Shown piece by piece: positions 46,723 through 56,562 of a stretch of DNA of 64,000 nt. The translations under genes were made by a program, and so were the position numbers. The notes below the pieces were generated by a model. It was given only the letters and a program-made list of their open reading frames with translations. It did not search any database and had not been told where the DNA came from. Source of the stretch: DASQUK01 sp963813485 (lineage in GTDB: Bacteria > Actinomycetota > Acidimicrobiia > Acidimicrobiales > VFJN01); NCBI GenBank assembly GCA_963813485.1, contig CAWEZE010000020.1, positions 1 to 64,000 of the forward strand. Direction: 5' to 3'. How positions within the stretch are numbered: position 1 is the first letter of the stretch; every line of letters starts with the position of its first letter.

Positions 46723-49152
46723 CTACCCGTCGCTACCGTCGACCCGCTCGACGGTGGCGCTACCTCCGACCTTGCGGACTTCGAAGCGGACGGGTAGCCG
46801 ATTGGCCAGTTCGCGGACATGGGTGACCACGCCCACCATCCGACCTCGGGCGCCCAGCTCGTCGAGGGCGGTGGCCACGACGTCCAGAGTGTCGGGGTCG
46901 AGGGTGCCGAATCCCTCGTCGAGGAACAGAGCGTCGAGGCGGGCCGGCCCCGTGGCGGCGAGCGTCGCGCCGAGGTGGTCGGCCAGCGCAAGGGCCAGCG
47001 CCAACGAGGCGAGGAACGTCTCACCGCCCGACAGTGTGCGGGCGGGCCGGGCCTGCGAGGCATTGGTGTGGTCCACCACCAGGAACCCACCGCTGCGGGC
47101 GTCGACGGCCAGCGCGTAGGCCCCGCCGCTGAGCTCGCCCAGGATCTGGGACGCGCCGTGCGCGAGCTGCTGGACCGCCTCGTCGAGCAACCACTTCTCG
47201 AACCGATTGGCGGCCAGATGGCCGGCCAGCGCTTCGGCGACCTGTTGTTGCTCGACCACCAGCCCGCGTTCGGAGCGGAGCTTGTTGGCTTCGGCGATGT
47301 CGGCGTCGATGCTGCGGAGGTCGACCTCGGCCCGGGCATGGGCGGCGGCCACCGCCTCGCCCGGCCAGGTCCCGCGTTCAGCCCGCCGTCCGGGCCGGCC
47401 GCCTCCGGCCACGTCGACCCCGATGTCACGGCAGAGCAGCTCGAGCTCGTCGAGGAGCGATGCCGCCTCGGCTCTGGCGACGTCGGCCAGCCGGCAATGA
47501 TGCGCCACACGTTCGCGGGCGTCGGGCCGTCGGCCGGCGGCCCAGGCCACGAGCGCCGCCCAATCGGCGGCCAGGTCGCCGCGCTCGGCGACAGGAGGGT
47601 CGAGGACCGCCACCGCGTCCCGGGCGGCGTCGAAGGCTCGGCGGGCCTCACGCTCGCGGGCCTGGAGCTCGTCGTGCCGACATCCGACCTCGCGCCCCGT
47701 GGCACGGGCGTCGCGCGCCGCCTGGAGGGCCTTGGCGAGATCGGCCTCGGCCGCCGCCACGACCGCCAGCTGATCGTCGAGCGCCTCGGGTTCGGCTGCG
47801 TCGGCGAGGCGCGCTTCGACGTCGGCCAGATCGGCACGGAGTCGCCCCAGCTTCTCGTCCACCCGCGCTTGGTGTGCGGTCGCCTCGTTGACGGCCGTCG
47901 TCGCCCGCTCGAGCGACCGTTCGGACTCGGCCAGGCTCCGCTCCGCCCGACGGAGGTCCGGTGCGCCCCTGTCCTCCGGCAGGGCGTGGACCGCCTGTCC
48001 GCACACGGGGCAGGGCGATCCCACCGCCAGCTCGGACGTCAGCGCCTGGGCCCGCGACTCGATGCGCAGCCGGTCGAGCTCTCCCGCCCGGGCCTGCCGG
48101 CTGCTACGGGCCTGCTCCTCGGCATCGCGCGCCGTCGCCAGGCCGGCGCTCGCCTCGGTCTCCGCTGCCCGCCCCCGGTCGGCGGCCTGCGCCAGCTCAC
48201 TGCGCCGGCCGTGATCGGCTCGCAGCGCCTCCAGCCATGCCCGAGCGGGCAGCCCTGCCAGCTGGGCCTCCGCCTCGGCCACCGCCTCGGTGGCGTCGTC
48301 CTCGAGCTCCGCGCAGCGCTGCCGCGCCGCGGTGACGGTCGCCAGCTCGGTCGCCAGCTCGTCCACCCCGGCGGGGGCGCGCACGCCGTCGAGCAACCGG
48401 GCGTGCGCCGTCGCCTCGTCGGCCCGGCCCCGCTCCTCGGCGGCCCGTCCGACCAGCTCGTCGAGCCGTGGCCGTTCTGCGGCCAGCCGCCGGGCCAGCG
48501 CCGTCAGCTCGTCGAGGCGAGCGGCGGCCGTCGCCCGGGCCTGCGGGGTCGCCCCGGCCAGGCGCTCGAGCTGGCCGGCGACGACGTTGGCGCGATTGTG
48601 GGCGAGCACCGCCCGCTGCCGGGCGGCGCCCGCCACCCGGTCGTAGAGGCCCAGGTCGAGCAGGCGGACGAGCAGGTCCTGCCGCTTGCCGGGCTCGGCA
48701 TGGAGGAACTGCGCGAACTGGCCCTGGGGCAACGACACGCACTTGGTGAAGTGGTCGAAGCCGAGCCCTACCACCGCTTCGACCGCAGCGGTGACCTGCT
48801 TGGCCTCGCCGGCCAACACCTCGTCGCCTCGTTGGAGGCGCGCCTCCCTGGTGGTCGCTCCCGCCTTGGTGGCCCGCACCACCCGCACCGCGGTGTACTC
48901 CTGGCCGCCGACGCTGAAATCGAGTCGCACCCGGGCCTCGGTGAGGTTCTGACTGATCACCGGCGCTACCGCCCGGCGGTCGTCGAGGCGGGGCACGCTG
49001 CCGTAGAGGGCGAACGTGAGGGCGTCGATGATGCTGGTCTTGCCGGCGCCCGTGGGCCCGACCAGGGCGAACAGGTCCGCGCCGGTGAAGTCGACCACGG
49101 TCGGGCCCCGGAAGGCCGTGAACCCCTCGAACTCCAGCCGCCGCGGCCTCAT
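46723..49152 (-). CDS. sbcC: Exonuclease subunit SbcC (Rad50-like)
   Basis: 809 residues. ATPase that with SbcD opens and degrades DNA hairpins and double-strand ends. N-terminus: FEGFTAFRGPTVVDF and Walker A GPTGAGKTSIIDAL. There are two long coiled-coil arms rich in Ala, Glu and Arg, and a zinc hook SPCPVCGQAVHA (CxxC) at mid-protein. C-terminus: signature RTLSGGETFLASLALALA and Walker B DALFLDEGFGTLDPDTL. It is shorter than the E. coli protein because its arms are shorter, as in other actinobacteria. The ATG overlaps the sbcD stop by four bases, giving an operon herA-sbcD-sbcC. Confidence 0.94.
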   Translation of the reverse strand: MRPRRLEFEGFTAFRGPTVVDFTGADLFALVGPTGAGKTSIIDALTFALYGSVPRLDDRRAVAPVISQNLTEARVRLDFSVGGQEYTAVRVVRATKAGATTREARLQRGDEVLAGEAKQVTAAVEAVVGLGFDHFTKCVSLPQGQFAQFLHAEPGKRQDLLVRLLDLGLYDRVAGAARQRAVLAHNRANVVAGQLERLAGATPQARATAAARLDELTALARRLAAERPRLDELVGRAAEERGRADEATAHARLLDGVRAPAGVDELATELATVTAARQRCAELEDDATEAVAEAEAQLAGLPARAWLEALRADHGRRSELAQAADRGRAAETEASAGLATARDAEEQARSSRQARAGELDRLRIESRAQALTSELAVGSPCPVCGQAVHALPEDRGAPDLRRAERSLAESERSLERATTAVNEATAHQARVDEKLGRLRADLADVEARLADAAEPEALDDQLAVVAAAEADLAKALQAARDARATGREVGCRHDELQAREREARRAFDAARDAVAVLDPPVAERGDLAADWAALVAWAAGRRPDARERVAHHCRLADVARAEAASLLDELELLCRDIGVDVAGGGRPGRRAERGTWPGEAVAAAHARAEVDLRSIDADIAEANKLRSERGLVVEQQQVAEALAGHLAANRFEKWLLDEAVQQLAHGASQILGELSGGAYALAVDARSGGFLVVDHTNASQARPARTLSGGETFLASLALALALADHLGATLAATGPARLDALFLDEGFGTLDPDTLDVVATALDELGARGRMVGVVTHVRELANRLPVRFEVRKVGGSATVERVDGSDG

Positions 49153-50315
49153 CGTGCGGCCTCGCTCACGTCGCCGATCTGCTCCTCCACCAACTCGTCG
49201 AACAGGGCGACGATCCGCTCGTCGTGGGTGCCGTGCTCGCCGAGGTACTCGGTCACCAGGTCGTGTGGGGTCCGCCGCAGGCGGTCGGGATCTGATGCGG
49301 GTGGAGCCCCGCCAACGTGCGGTGGCGCCAGTACCACCTCGACGGTGTTGGGCAGCCGGGAACGCACCTCGTCGACCAACCCCGCGCGGGCCGGCTCGTC
49401 GAGGACGACCCGCAGGTGATCGTCGGCGGCGTCGGCGGCACCGGCGACCACGTCGACCAGCGTTCCCCGGAGCGTGCGCAACCGCCGCCCCGCCGTCAGT
49501 GTCACCGGACGGACATCGGCCGGCAGGCCCGGATGCACGTCGACGAGGTTGACCGCCGGCTCGTTGGCGGTCTCGCCGAAGTCGAGCTGCAACGGCGATC
49601 CGCAGTAGTGCAGCGGCGCGGGACCTGCGGGCTGTTGGCGGCGATGGAGGTGCCCGAGCGCAACGTATTGGGCAGCCACCGGAAAGGCGGTGGCCGGCAC
49701 CCAGTAGTCGAAGACGGTGTGGGCGCCGCGCTCACCGCCGCCCATCACGCCGCCCATGACCATCAGGTGGGCGACGACGATGTTGATGGTGTCGGCCCGG
49801 AACCGCTCGGTGAGCGCCCCGAGGATCCGCATCACGCGATCGGCATAGGCGGCGTGGGCGTCGGCGGCATCGCCGGAGAGCAGCAGATCGGCCGTGACGA
49901 CGTAGCGCTGGGACGGAAATGGCAGGAGCGCCAGCTGTGCCCGCTCGCCCCCGGCTGTGATCTCGACTACGCCCCCGTCGCCCGGCGGGCGCACGGCGGA
50001 GGCGACGTGGATGCCGCTCGCCTGGGACAGCGGTGCCACTGCCCGCAGCCGCTGCGCCGAGTCGTGGTTGCCCGCGACGACGATCACCGGGCGGTCGCCC
50101 TCGGCGAGGTCGAGCAACCCGCGGTAGACGATGCGCTCCGCCTCGGGGGTGGGCGTGGCGCTGTCGAAGAGGTCGCCGGCCACGATCACGACGTCGATCG
50201 CCTCGCGCTGCGCAATACCGGCTATCTCGGCCAGCACCGCCTCGTGCTCCGTCGCCCGCGAGCGCCCGCGCAACGCCTTGCCGACGTGCCAGTCGGAGGT
50301 GTGCAGGACCCGCAT
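49149..50315 (-). CDS. sbcD: Exonuclease subunit SbcD (Mre11-like)
   Basis: 388 residues. Metallophosphoesterase nuclease. Motifs in order: HTSDWHVGKALRG (D-H), DVVIVAGDLFDSATP (GD), VIVVAGNHDSAQRL (GNHD), an H near IVVAHLMVMGG, and YVALGHLHRRQQ (GH-H). The capping domain ends in a variable acidic region. The reading is complete and the length usual. It lies 17 bases after the herA stop and overlaps sbcC by four bases. Manganese-dependent 3'-5' exonuclease and endonuclease activity is known for the family. Confidence 0.94.
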   Translation of the reverse strand: MRVLHTSDWHVGKALRGRSRATEHEAVLAEIAGIAQREAIDVVIVAGDLFDSATPTPEAERIVYRGLLDLAEGDRPVIVVAGNHDSAQRLRAVAPLSQASGIHVASAVRPPGDGGVVEITAGGERAQLALLPFPSQRYVVTADLLLSGDAADAHAAYADRVMRILGALTERFRADTINIVVAHLMVMGGVMGGGERGAHTVFDYWVPATAFPVAAQYVALGHLHRRQQPAGPAPLHYCGSPLQLDFGETANEPAVNLVDVHPGLPADVRPVTLTAGRRLRTLRGTLVDVVAGAADAADDHLRVVLDEPARAGLVDEVRSRLPNTVEVVLAPPHVGGAPPASDPDRLRRTPHDLVTEYLGEHGTHDERIVALFDELVEEQIGDVSEAAR

Positions 50316-50332
50316 CGTGACCCGCTACCGGG

Positions 50333-52135
50333 CTATCCCGGGGGGAACCCGGCGAAGGGATCGGTGACCGCCGTGGCGACGGCCAGCGCGTGCACCTCGT
50401 CGGGGCCGCCGCCGTCGTGCGTCCCGTTGGCGGCGACGACGTCTCGCTCGAGCAATGCCTCGGCGGCTCGGGTGGCCCAGGCCGGGAAGGGGAACTGCAC
50501 CACCAGCGGAACCGGGAGCTCGGGCTGTGCCACGAGCATGGTGCCCGGCTTGACGATGGTGGCCCGCTGCCGCTGCACCGGAGGCAGGAACCCGTACTCG
50601 CCGCGGGCCGCCTCGGCCGCATCCAGGCGCCCCACCACCCGCACTGCCGAGTTGGCCACGATCCGCCGTTCGACCTCGCTCGCCGTCTGCTGGGCGCCGA
50701 TCAGGATCATCCCCAGCGAGCGCCCACGCTCGGCCACGTCGAGCAGGATCTCCTTGATGGGGCTCGACCCCTCGCGGGGTGCGTACTTGTTGAGCTCGTC
50801 GAGCACGACGAACTGCAGCGGCCTGGCCTGCCCGGACCGATCCTTGCGCTCGAACGCCCGCCGGAGCACGACCCCGACCACGAACCGCTTGGCCCGATCG
50901 TTGAGGTTGTGGAGGTCGACCACCGTCACCTGGGCCCGGTCGAAGTCGACGCGGTGTCGCTCGGGCCGGGGAACGTCGCCCCGCACGAGGTGGCGCAGGT
51001 GGGGTCGGGCGGCGTGCAGCCGCCGCAGGAAGGCGTTGACGGTGCCGGCGCCGATGGCTCGCCCGGCCCACAGGTCGGGGCCGTCGGGTTCGACCTTGAG
51101 CTCGATGAGCTCGACCAGATCATCGAAGCTGCGCACGACCTGGCCGTCGACGTTGACCCCGCCGTCGCCCACCGGCTCCGCGTGACGCAGCCGGGCGGTC
51201 ACGTTGTGGACCACCATCGTGTACTGCTGGCGGTCGTCCTCGGCATCGGCGAACAGAAACGGCAGTAACTCGTCGCGGCAGAACTGCTCGATGGTCCAGA
51301 AGAATGACGTGACGTCGCGCTGGCGGGCGGCGACGTCTGGGCTCGCGTTGGGATCGTCGCGCACCGGCGGGGCGAAGCAGGCAACCGAGCCGAACGGCCC
51401 GGCCGGCAACCCGAGCCGGGCGTAGCGAGCCGGCTGATCGTCCGGTAGCCGGGTGTTGGCGTGGTCGAGGAACAGCAGGTCCTCACCCTTGACGTTGAAG
51501 ATGAGCGCCTTGGTGTTGGCAGCCTCCGCACCCAACACCCCGGAGTGGAACAAGCTGTAGAGCAGGAACGTCGCGTAGCTGGTCTTGGTGGCCACGCCGG
51601 AGACGCCGCTGATGTTGACGTGGGCGCCGCGGCTGCCGTCGACGAACTCGAGGTTGAGGTAGAAGGGCTCATCGTCGCGGGACAGTCCGGCGGGCAGCCG
51701 GGCGGGCATCTGCGAGAACAGCAGCGCCGCGTCGCGCTCGGCGCCCACCGCCTTGCGCACCTCCTCGCCCGGCAGCGGCGGAACGAACACCTCGGGCTCG
51801 AACCGGGTGGCCAGGACCTGGGCGGCCTCACTCACCTCGGCCGGGAGGACCCCGTCGGCCACCAGGAACACGTCGCTGTCCATACGGGCGCCCTCGTGGC
51901 GCGCGCGCACCTGCGACACGACGCCGGAGATGCTGAGGCGCTGGCCGTCGGGCAACAGGCGGTCGACCACCACGACGTCGTCGAGCTGCAGGTAGGCACC
52001 GTCGCCCACCCCCACCCAGAACTCCAGGGGCGTTGCCGGCTCGGTGCCTATGACCCGCCCGACGACCGGCGACACGGCCTGCGACGTGGCCGGGGACGCG
52101 CCGATCGTGGGGGCTCGCGCGTCGCCGGTGTCCAT
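50333..52135 (-). CDS. herA: HerA-like DNA translocase ATPase
   Basis: 600 residues. An N-terminal beta-barrel-like domain (PLEFWVGVGDGAYLQLDDVV) precedes a FtsK/HerA-type ATPase. The P-loop region is SGVSGVATKTSYATFLL (GVATKT, an unusual variant of GxxxxGKT in which Thr replaces Gly). LQFVVLDELNKYAPREG is Walker B (DE), and MILIGAQQTASEVERRI the sensor. HerA forms a hexameric ring that pumps DNA for NurA/Mre11-Rad50 resection in archaea. It heads the herA-sbcD-sbcC operon. The ATG 52135 has TAACGT eight bases upstream; an earlier in-frame ATG at 52204 lacks support. Confidence 0.85.
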   Translation of the reverse strand: MDTGDARAPTIGASPATSQAVSPVVGRVIGTEPATPLEFWVGVGDGAYLQLDDVVVVDRLLPDGQRLSISGVVSQVRARHEGARMDSDVFLVADGVLPAEVSEAAQVLATRFEPEVFVPPLPGEEVRKAVGAERDAALLFSQMPARLPAGLSRDDEPFYLNLEFVDGSRGAHVNISGVSGVATKTSYATFLLYSLFHSGVLGAEAANTKALIFNVKGEDLLFLDHANTRLPDDQPARYARLGLPAGPFGSVACFAPPVRDDPNASPDVAARQRDVTSFFWTIEQFCRDELLPFLFADAEDDRQQYTMVVHNVTARLRHAEPVGDGGVNVDGQVVRSFDDLVELIELKVEPDGPDLWAGRAIGAGTVNAFLRRLHAARPHLRHLVRGDVPRPERHRVDFDRAQVTVVDLHNLNDRAKRFVVGVVLRRAFERKDRSGQARPLQFVVLDELNKYAPREGSSPIKEILLDVAERGRSLGMILIGAQQTASEVERRIVANSAVRVVGRLDAAEAARGEYGFLPPVQRQRATIVKPGTMLVAQPELPVPLVVQFPFPAWATRAAEALLERDVVAANGTHDGGGPDEVHALAVATAVTDPFAGFPPG

Positions 52136-52143
52136 GCTGAGCG

Positions 52144-52149
52144 ACGTTA
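52144..52149 (-). promoter_or_regulatory. -10 box of the herA-sbcD-sbcC operon
   Basis: TAACGT on the minus strand, eight bases before the herA ATG. Confidence 0.4.
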
Positions 52150-52240
52150 GCGAGGGGGTCTGACAGCGAAGCGGATGGCCCGGCTGGACGCCCTCTGAGC
52201 GCACGTCCGCTCGCCGGCAATCCGCACTACGCCCCGACCT

Positions 52241-53956
<1,716 letters not shown>

Positions 53957-53976
53957 GTCAGCCCTGGTCCTTCCTG

Positions 53977-54333
53977 CTACGAGCGCCGCTCGAGTCGGAG
54001 CGTGGTCCCCAGGATCTCCTCGCGGGTCATCGTCCCCAGGTACCGCGAGTCGGCGTACTTGCGCTGGTACCCGGCGTTGGCGCGCCCGATCGACTCGACG
54101 TCGGGTGCGAGCACGGCGTGGATGGGCACCGCCTCGCCTGCGACGTGAATGACCGTGTCGGGCGCAGCCGTGAGCTCCTGGTACCAGCGGCCCGCGCTCC
54201 CGCGCAGCGAGCGGACGTAGACGTCCCCACCGTCGACCACGGCCCAGATGGTCGTCCGGTGGACTTCGCCCAGTGCGCTCCGGGTCTCGACGTCGATCTC
54301 GGACACCGTCTCCAGGTCTGAGGGCCACTCCAT
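53977..54333 (-). CDS. DUF2255 family protein
   Basis: 118 residues. ETVSEIDVETRSALGEVHRT, TIWAVVDGGDVYVRSLRG and GRWYQELTAAPDTVIHV match the DUF2255 family, a small split-barrel-like domain (R-S-G--WY pattern) recalling F420- or FMN-binding pyridoxamine-oxidase-like proteins. No cofactor is established. The ATG at 54333 is chosen because TACGCT lies seven bases upstream; an earlier ATG lacks support. It precedes the amidohydrolase gene by 20 bases. Confidence 0.75.
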   Translation of the reverse strand: MEWPSDLETVSEIDVETRSALGEVHRTTIWAVVDGGDVYVRSLRGSAGRWYQELTAAPDTVIHVAGEAVPIHAVLAPDVESIGRANAGYQRKYADSRYLGTMTREEILGTTLRLERRS

Positions 54334-54340
54334 GGCCGGC

Positions 54341-54346
54341 AGCGTA
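54341..54346 (-). promoter_or_regulatory. -10 box of the DUF2255 gene (leaderless-type)
   Basis: TACGCT on the minus strand, seven bases before the ATG at 54333. Confidence 0.4.
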
Positions 54347-54400
54347 GGCTCGTCCGGCTGGCGGTGGGCGCGAGCGCCCACCAGGGGGAGGGCGACAGGA

Positions 54401-55432
54401 ATGACGACGGTGCCGCATCACCGGGTCATGATGGTGTGCGTCGCGGTGCTGGCGGCGCTGACGCTGGCGGCGGCGTGTTCGTCCGACGACTCCGATCCGT
54501 CGGACGCCGGGGAGTCGTCGGGGGGGTCCGATGGCGCCGATACCACGACCGAAGTACCGGCCGCCGCTCCCGTCCGGGTCGTCACCCTGAACCTGCTCCA
54601 CGGGTTCTTCTGCCCCCCCGAGACCGATGCGTGCCAGGCGCCCGACCGGGTGCGGATCTTCACCGAGCTGGTCGAGGCGGCCGACTGTCCCGACGTCATC
54701 GGCCTCCAGGAGATCGGGGCTCGCCTCGAGGAGCTGTTGCCGCCAGCGGTCGCAACGTTGTGCGATGGCACGTACACGATCGCCTGGAAGGGCGGCGAGC
54801 CCGCGATCGACCGCGAGATGATCCTCACCCGCCTGCCGGTCGTCGACCAGGGGTACCTCGACATCGCCAACTTCCCGTGGGAGGCCTACTGGGTGCGGGC
54901 CGAGAGCGCCCAGGGCCCGGTCGACTTCCTCACCACCCACTTCGCCAGCAGCTCCAACAACCCGCCGTGCGCGCCCGACCTGTGCCCATCGATCTGCCCA
55001 ACCGGGACGATCACCAACGAGTGCCACGCCGTAGAGGTCGTGGAGTTCTTCGAGCGACAGCCGCCGGGCGCCGTCCTGTCGATCGCCTCGGGCGACCTGA
55101 ACGCCGTTCCCGACAGCCCGACCGTCGCCACCCTCCTCGATGCCGGCTTCATCGACGCGTGGCTCGAGGCGGGCAATGCCGAATGCGATCCGGCCACGCA
55201 CGCCGGATGCACGGGGGGCGGGCGCCAGCCGGAGCCGTTCGTGGGAATGAACACAGCCGACGGCCCGGGATACGACGAGCGCATCGACTACGTGATGGTG
55301 CGACCCGCGGCCGACTGTGAACTGGCGGTCGAAGCCGAGGGCTTCGCCGCGGAGCCACGCGCGGAAGCACTCAACGGCATGTGGTGGCCGGCGGACCACG
55401 CCGGTGTGCTCGCCGAGCTCCAGTGTCGATGA
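54401..55432 (+). CDS. Endonuclease/exonuclease/phosphatase-fold lipoprotein
   Basis: 343 residues. Signal peptide VMMVCVAVLAALTLAAAC ends in a lipobox; a Ser/Asp/Gly-rich linker follows. The catalytic domain has VRVVTLNLLHGFF (N), CPDVIGLQEIGARLEELL (the metal-binding Glu in QE), VDFLTTHFASSS (H), SIASGDLNAVPDSP (D-N) and WWPADHAGVLAEL (DH), a complete EEP set. Several cysteines suggest disulfides outside the cell. It is a phosphodiesterase or phosphatase of unknown substrate. GGGGGAGG precedes the ATG. Intact, unlike the unrelated EEP gene at 138-1398. Confidence 0.85.
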   Translation: MTTVPHHRVMMVCVAVLAALTLAAACSSDDSDPSDAGESSGGSDGADTTTEVPAAAPVRVVTLNLLHGFFCPPETDACQAPDRVRIFTELVEAADCPDVIGLQEIGARLEELLPPAVATLCDGTYTIAWKGGEPAIDREMILTRLPVVDQGYLDIANFPWEAYWVRAESAQGPVDFLTTHFASSSNNPPCAPDLCPSICPTGTITNECHAVEVVEFFERQPPGAVLSIASGDLNAVPDSPTVATLLDAGFIDAWLEAGNAECDPATHAGCTGGGRQPEPFVGMNTADGPGYDERIDYVMVRPAADCELAVEAEGFAAEPRAEALNGMWWPADHAGVLAELQCR

Positions 55433-55458
55433 CGGGGCTAGCGGGCGTGAGCGCCCAC

Positions 55459-55464
55459 TAGGGT
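55459..55464 (+). promoter_or_regulatory. -10 box of the enoyl-CoA hydratase gene
   Basis: TAGGGT ends seven bases before the ATG at 55472. Confidence 0.45.
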
Positions 55465-55471
55465 CCGGCCG

Positions 55472-56206
55472 ATGCCCGGTTCCTCCCCGCATCCGGACGA
55501 CGACGCCGGCCCGCTGACCACGACAATCGAGGATGGTGTCGCCGTCCTGCACTTCGACGACGGCAAGGCCAACGTCCTGTCCCATGCCGCCATCGACGCC
55601 TTCGAGGCTGCCCTCGACCGTGCCGCCGAAGAGGCGCGGGCCGTGTGCATCGTCGGTCGCGAGGGGAAGCTGTGCGCCGGCTTCGACCTCTCGGTCATGA
55701 CCGGTGAGCCCGACGGCGCGCGCCAGCTCGTGTCCCGCGGTGCCGCGCTGCTCATGCGCCTCTACCTGCACCCCCAGCCGGTGGTCGTGGCGGTGACCGG
55801 TCACGCGCTGGCGGCCGGAGCCCTGCTGGCCTTGACGTGCGATGTCCGCATCGGCGCCGACGTGCCCGCCAAGATCGGGCTCAACGAGACCTCGATCGGG
55901 ATGCCGCTGCCGCAGTTCGCCGCGGAGCTGGCGCGAGACCGGCTGACGCCCACGGCGTTCGTGCGGGCCACGCTCGGCGCCGAGATCTACGACCCCGCCG
56001 GCGCCGTGGAGGCGGGTTACCTCGACCAGGTCGTCCCGGCCGACGAGGTCGTGGCGGCGGCCATCGCCGAGGCAAACCGACTGAGCGCCTACCGGGCCGG
56101 GGCCTACGCTCGGACCAAGGAGGTCCTGCGCCGGGCAACCGTCGACCGGGTGCAGGCTGGAACCGCCGCCGACCTGGCCCTGTTCACCGTCGAGGCGCCA
56201 ACCTGA
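55472..56206 (+). CDS. Enoyl-CoA hydratase/isomerase (crotonase) family
   Basis: 244 residues. GVAVLHFDDGKANVLSHAAI, EGKLCAGFDLSVMTG (oxyanion loop) and VTGHALAAGALLALTCDVRI (second oxyanion Gly) are crotonase landmarks. KIGLNETSIGMPLPQF contains Glu and Pro at the usual catalytic region, though the second catalytic Glu is not clearly identified. The reaction on acyl-CoA (hydration or isomerisation) is therefore unsettled. The ATG is preceded closely by a -10 box. It ends 52 bases before the UBP zinc-finger gene on the same strand. Confidence 0.85.
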   Translation: MPGSSPHPDDDAGPLTTTIEDGVAVLHFDDGKANVLSHAAIDAFEAALDRAAEEARAVCIVGREGKLCAGFDLSVMTGEPDGARQLVSRGAALLMRLYLHPQPVVVAVTGHALAAGALLALTCDVRIGADVPAKIGLNETSIGMPLPQFAAELARDRLTPTAFVRATLGAEIYDPAGAVEAGYLDQVVPADEVVAAAIAEANRLSAYRAGAYARTKEVLRRATVDRVQAGTAADLALFTVEAPT

Positions 56207-56258
56207 GATCCGGAACGACCGCAGGACCGCACCCGCGAGACGGCCGGAGGAGTCGCAC

Positions 56259-56561
56259 ATGGCAGATGTCGCAAGCTGCAGCCACATGGACAGGGCGCGG
56301 GACGTGACGCCGTCGGCCGACGGCTGCGAGGACTGCCTGCGGATCGGTGGCACCTGGGTCCACCTGCGCGTCTGCCAGTCATGCGGGCACACCGGTTGCT
56401 GCGACAACTCTCCCAACCGCCACGCCACCGCCCACTATCGGGAGCACACCGACCACCCGCTCGTGCGGTCGTTCGAGCCGGGAGAGAACTGGTGGTGGTG
56501 CTACGTCGACGCGTTGTCCTTCGACGTCCCCGGTGCGCCGCCGGCGCCGTCCCACTCCTGA
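56259..56561 (+). CDS. UBP-type zinc-finger protein
   Basis: 100 residues, a single zf-UBP domain: CSHMDRARD, CEDCLRIGGTWVHLRVC, CGHTGCCDNSPNRHATAHY and HTDHPLVRSFEPGENWWWCY. The Cys/His pattern for three zinc ions is complete. In eukaryotes this domain binds the free C-terminus of ubiquitin; actinobacterial copies are stand-alone and their partner is unknown. GGAGGAGTC precedes the ATG. Its stop is one base before the start of the molybdopterin oxidoreductase gene, so the two are translated together. Confidence 0.88.
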   Translation: MADVASCSHMDRARDVTPSADGCEDCLRIGGTWVHLRVCQSCGHTGCCDNSPNRHATAHYREHTDHPLVRSFEPGENWWWCYVDALSFDVPGAPPAPSHS

Positions 56562-56562
56562 C

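Noticed and set aside
46819..49419. Very long plus-strand open frame opposite sbcC/sbcD
   Set aside because: It is the antisense shadow of GC-rich coding DNA; the minus-strand genes carry complete SbcC and SbcD motifs and the plus frame shows none.
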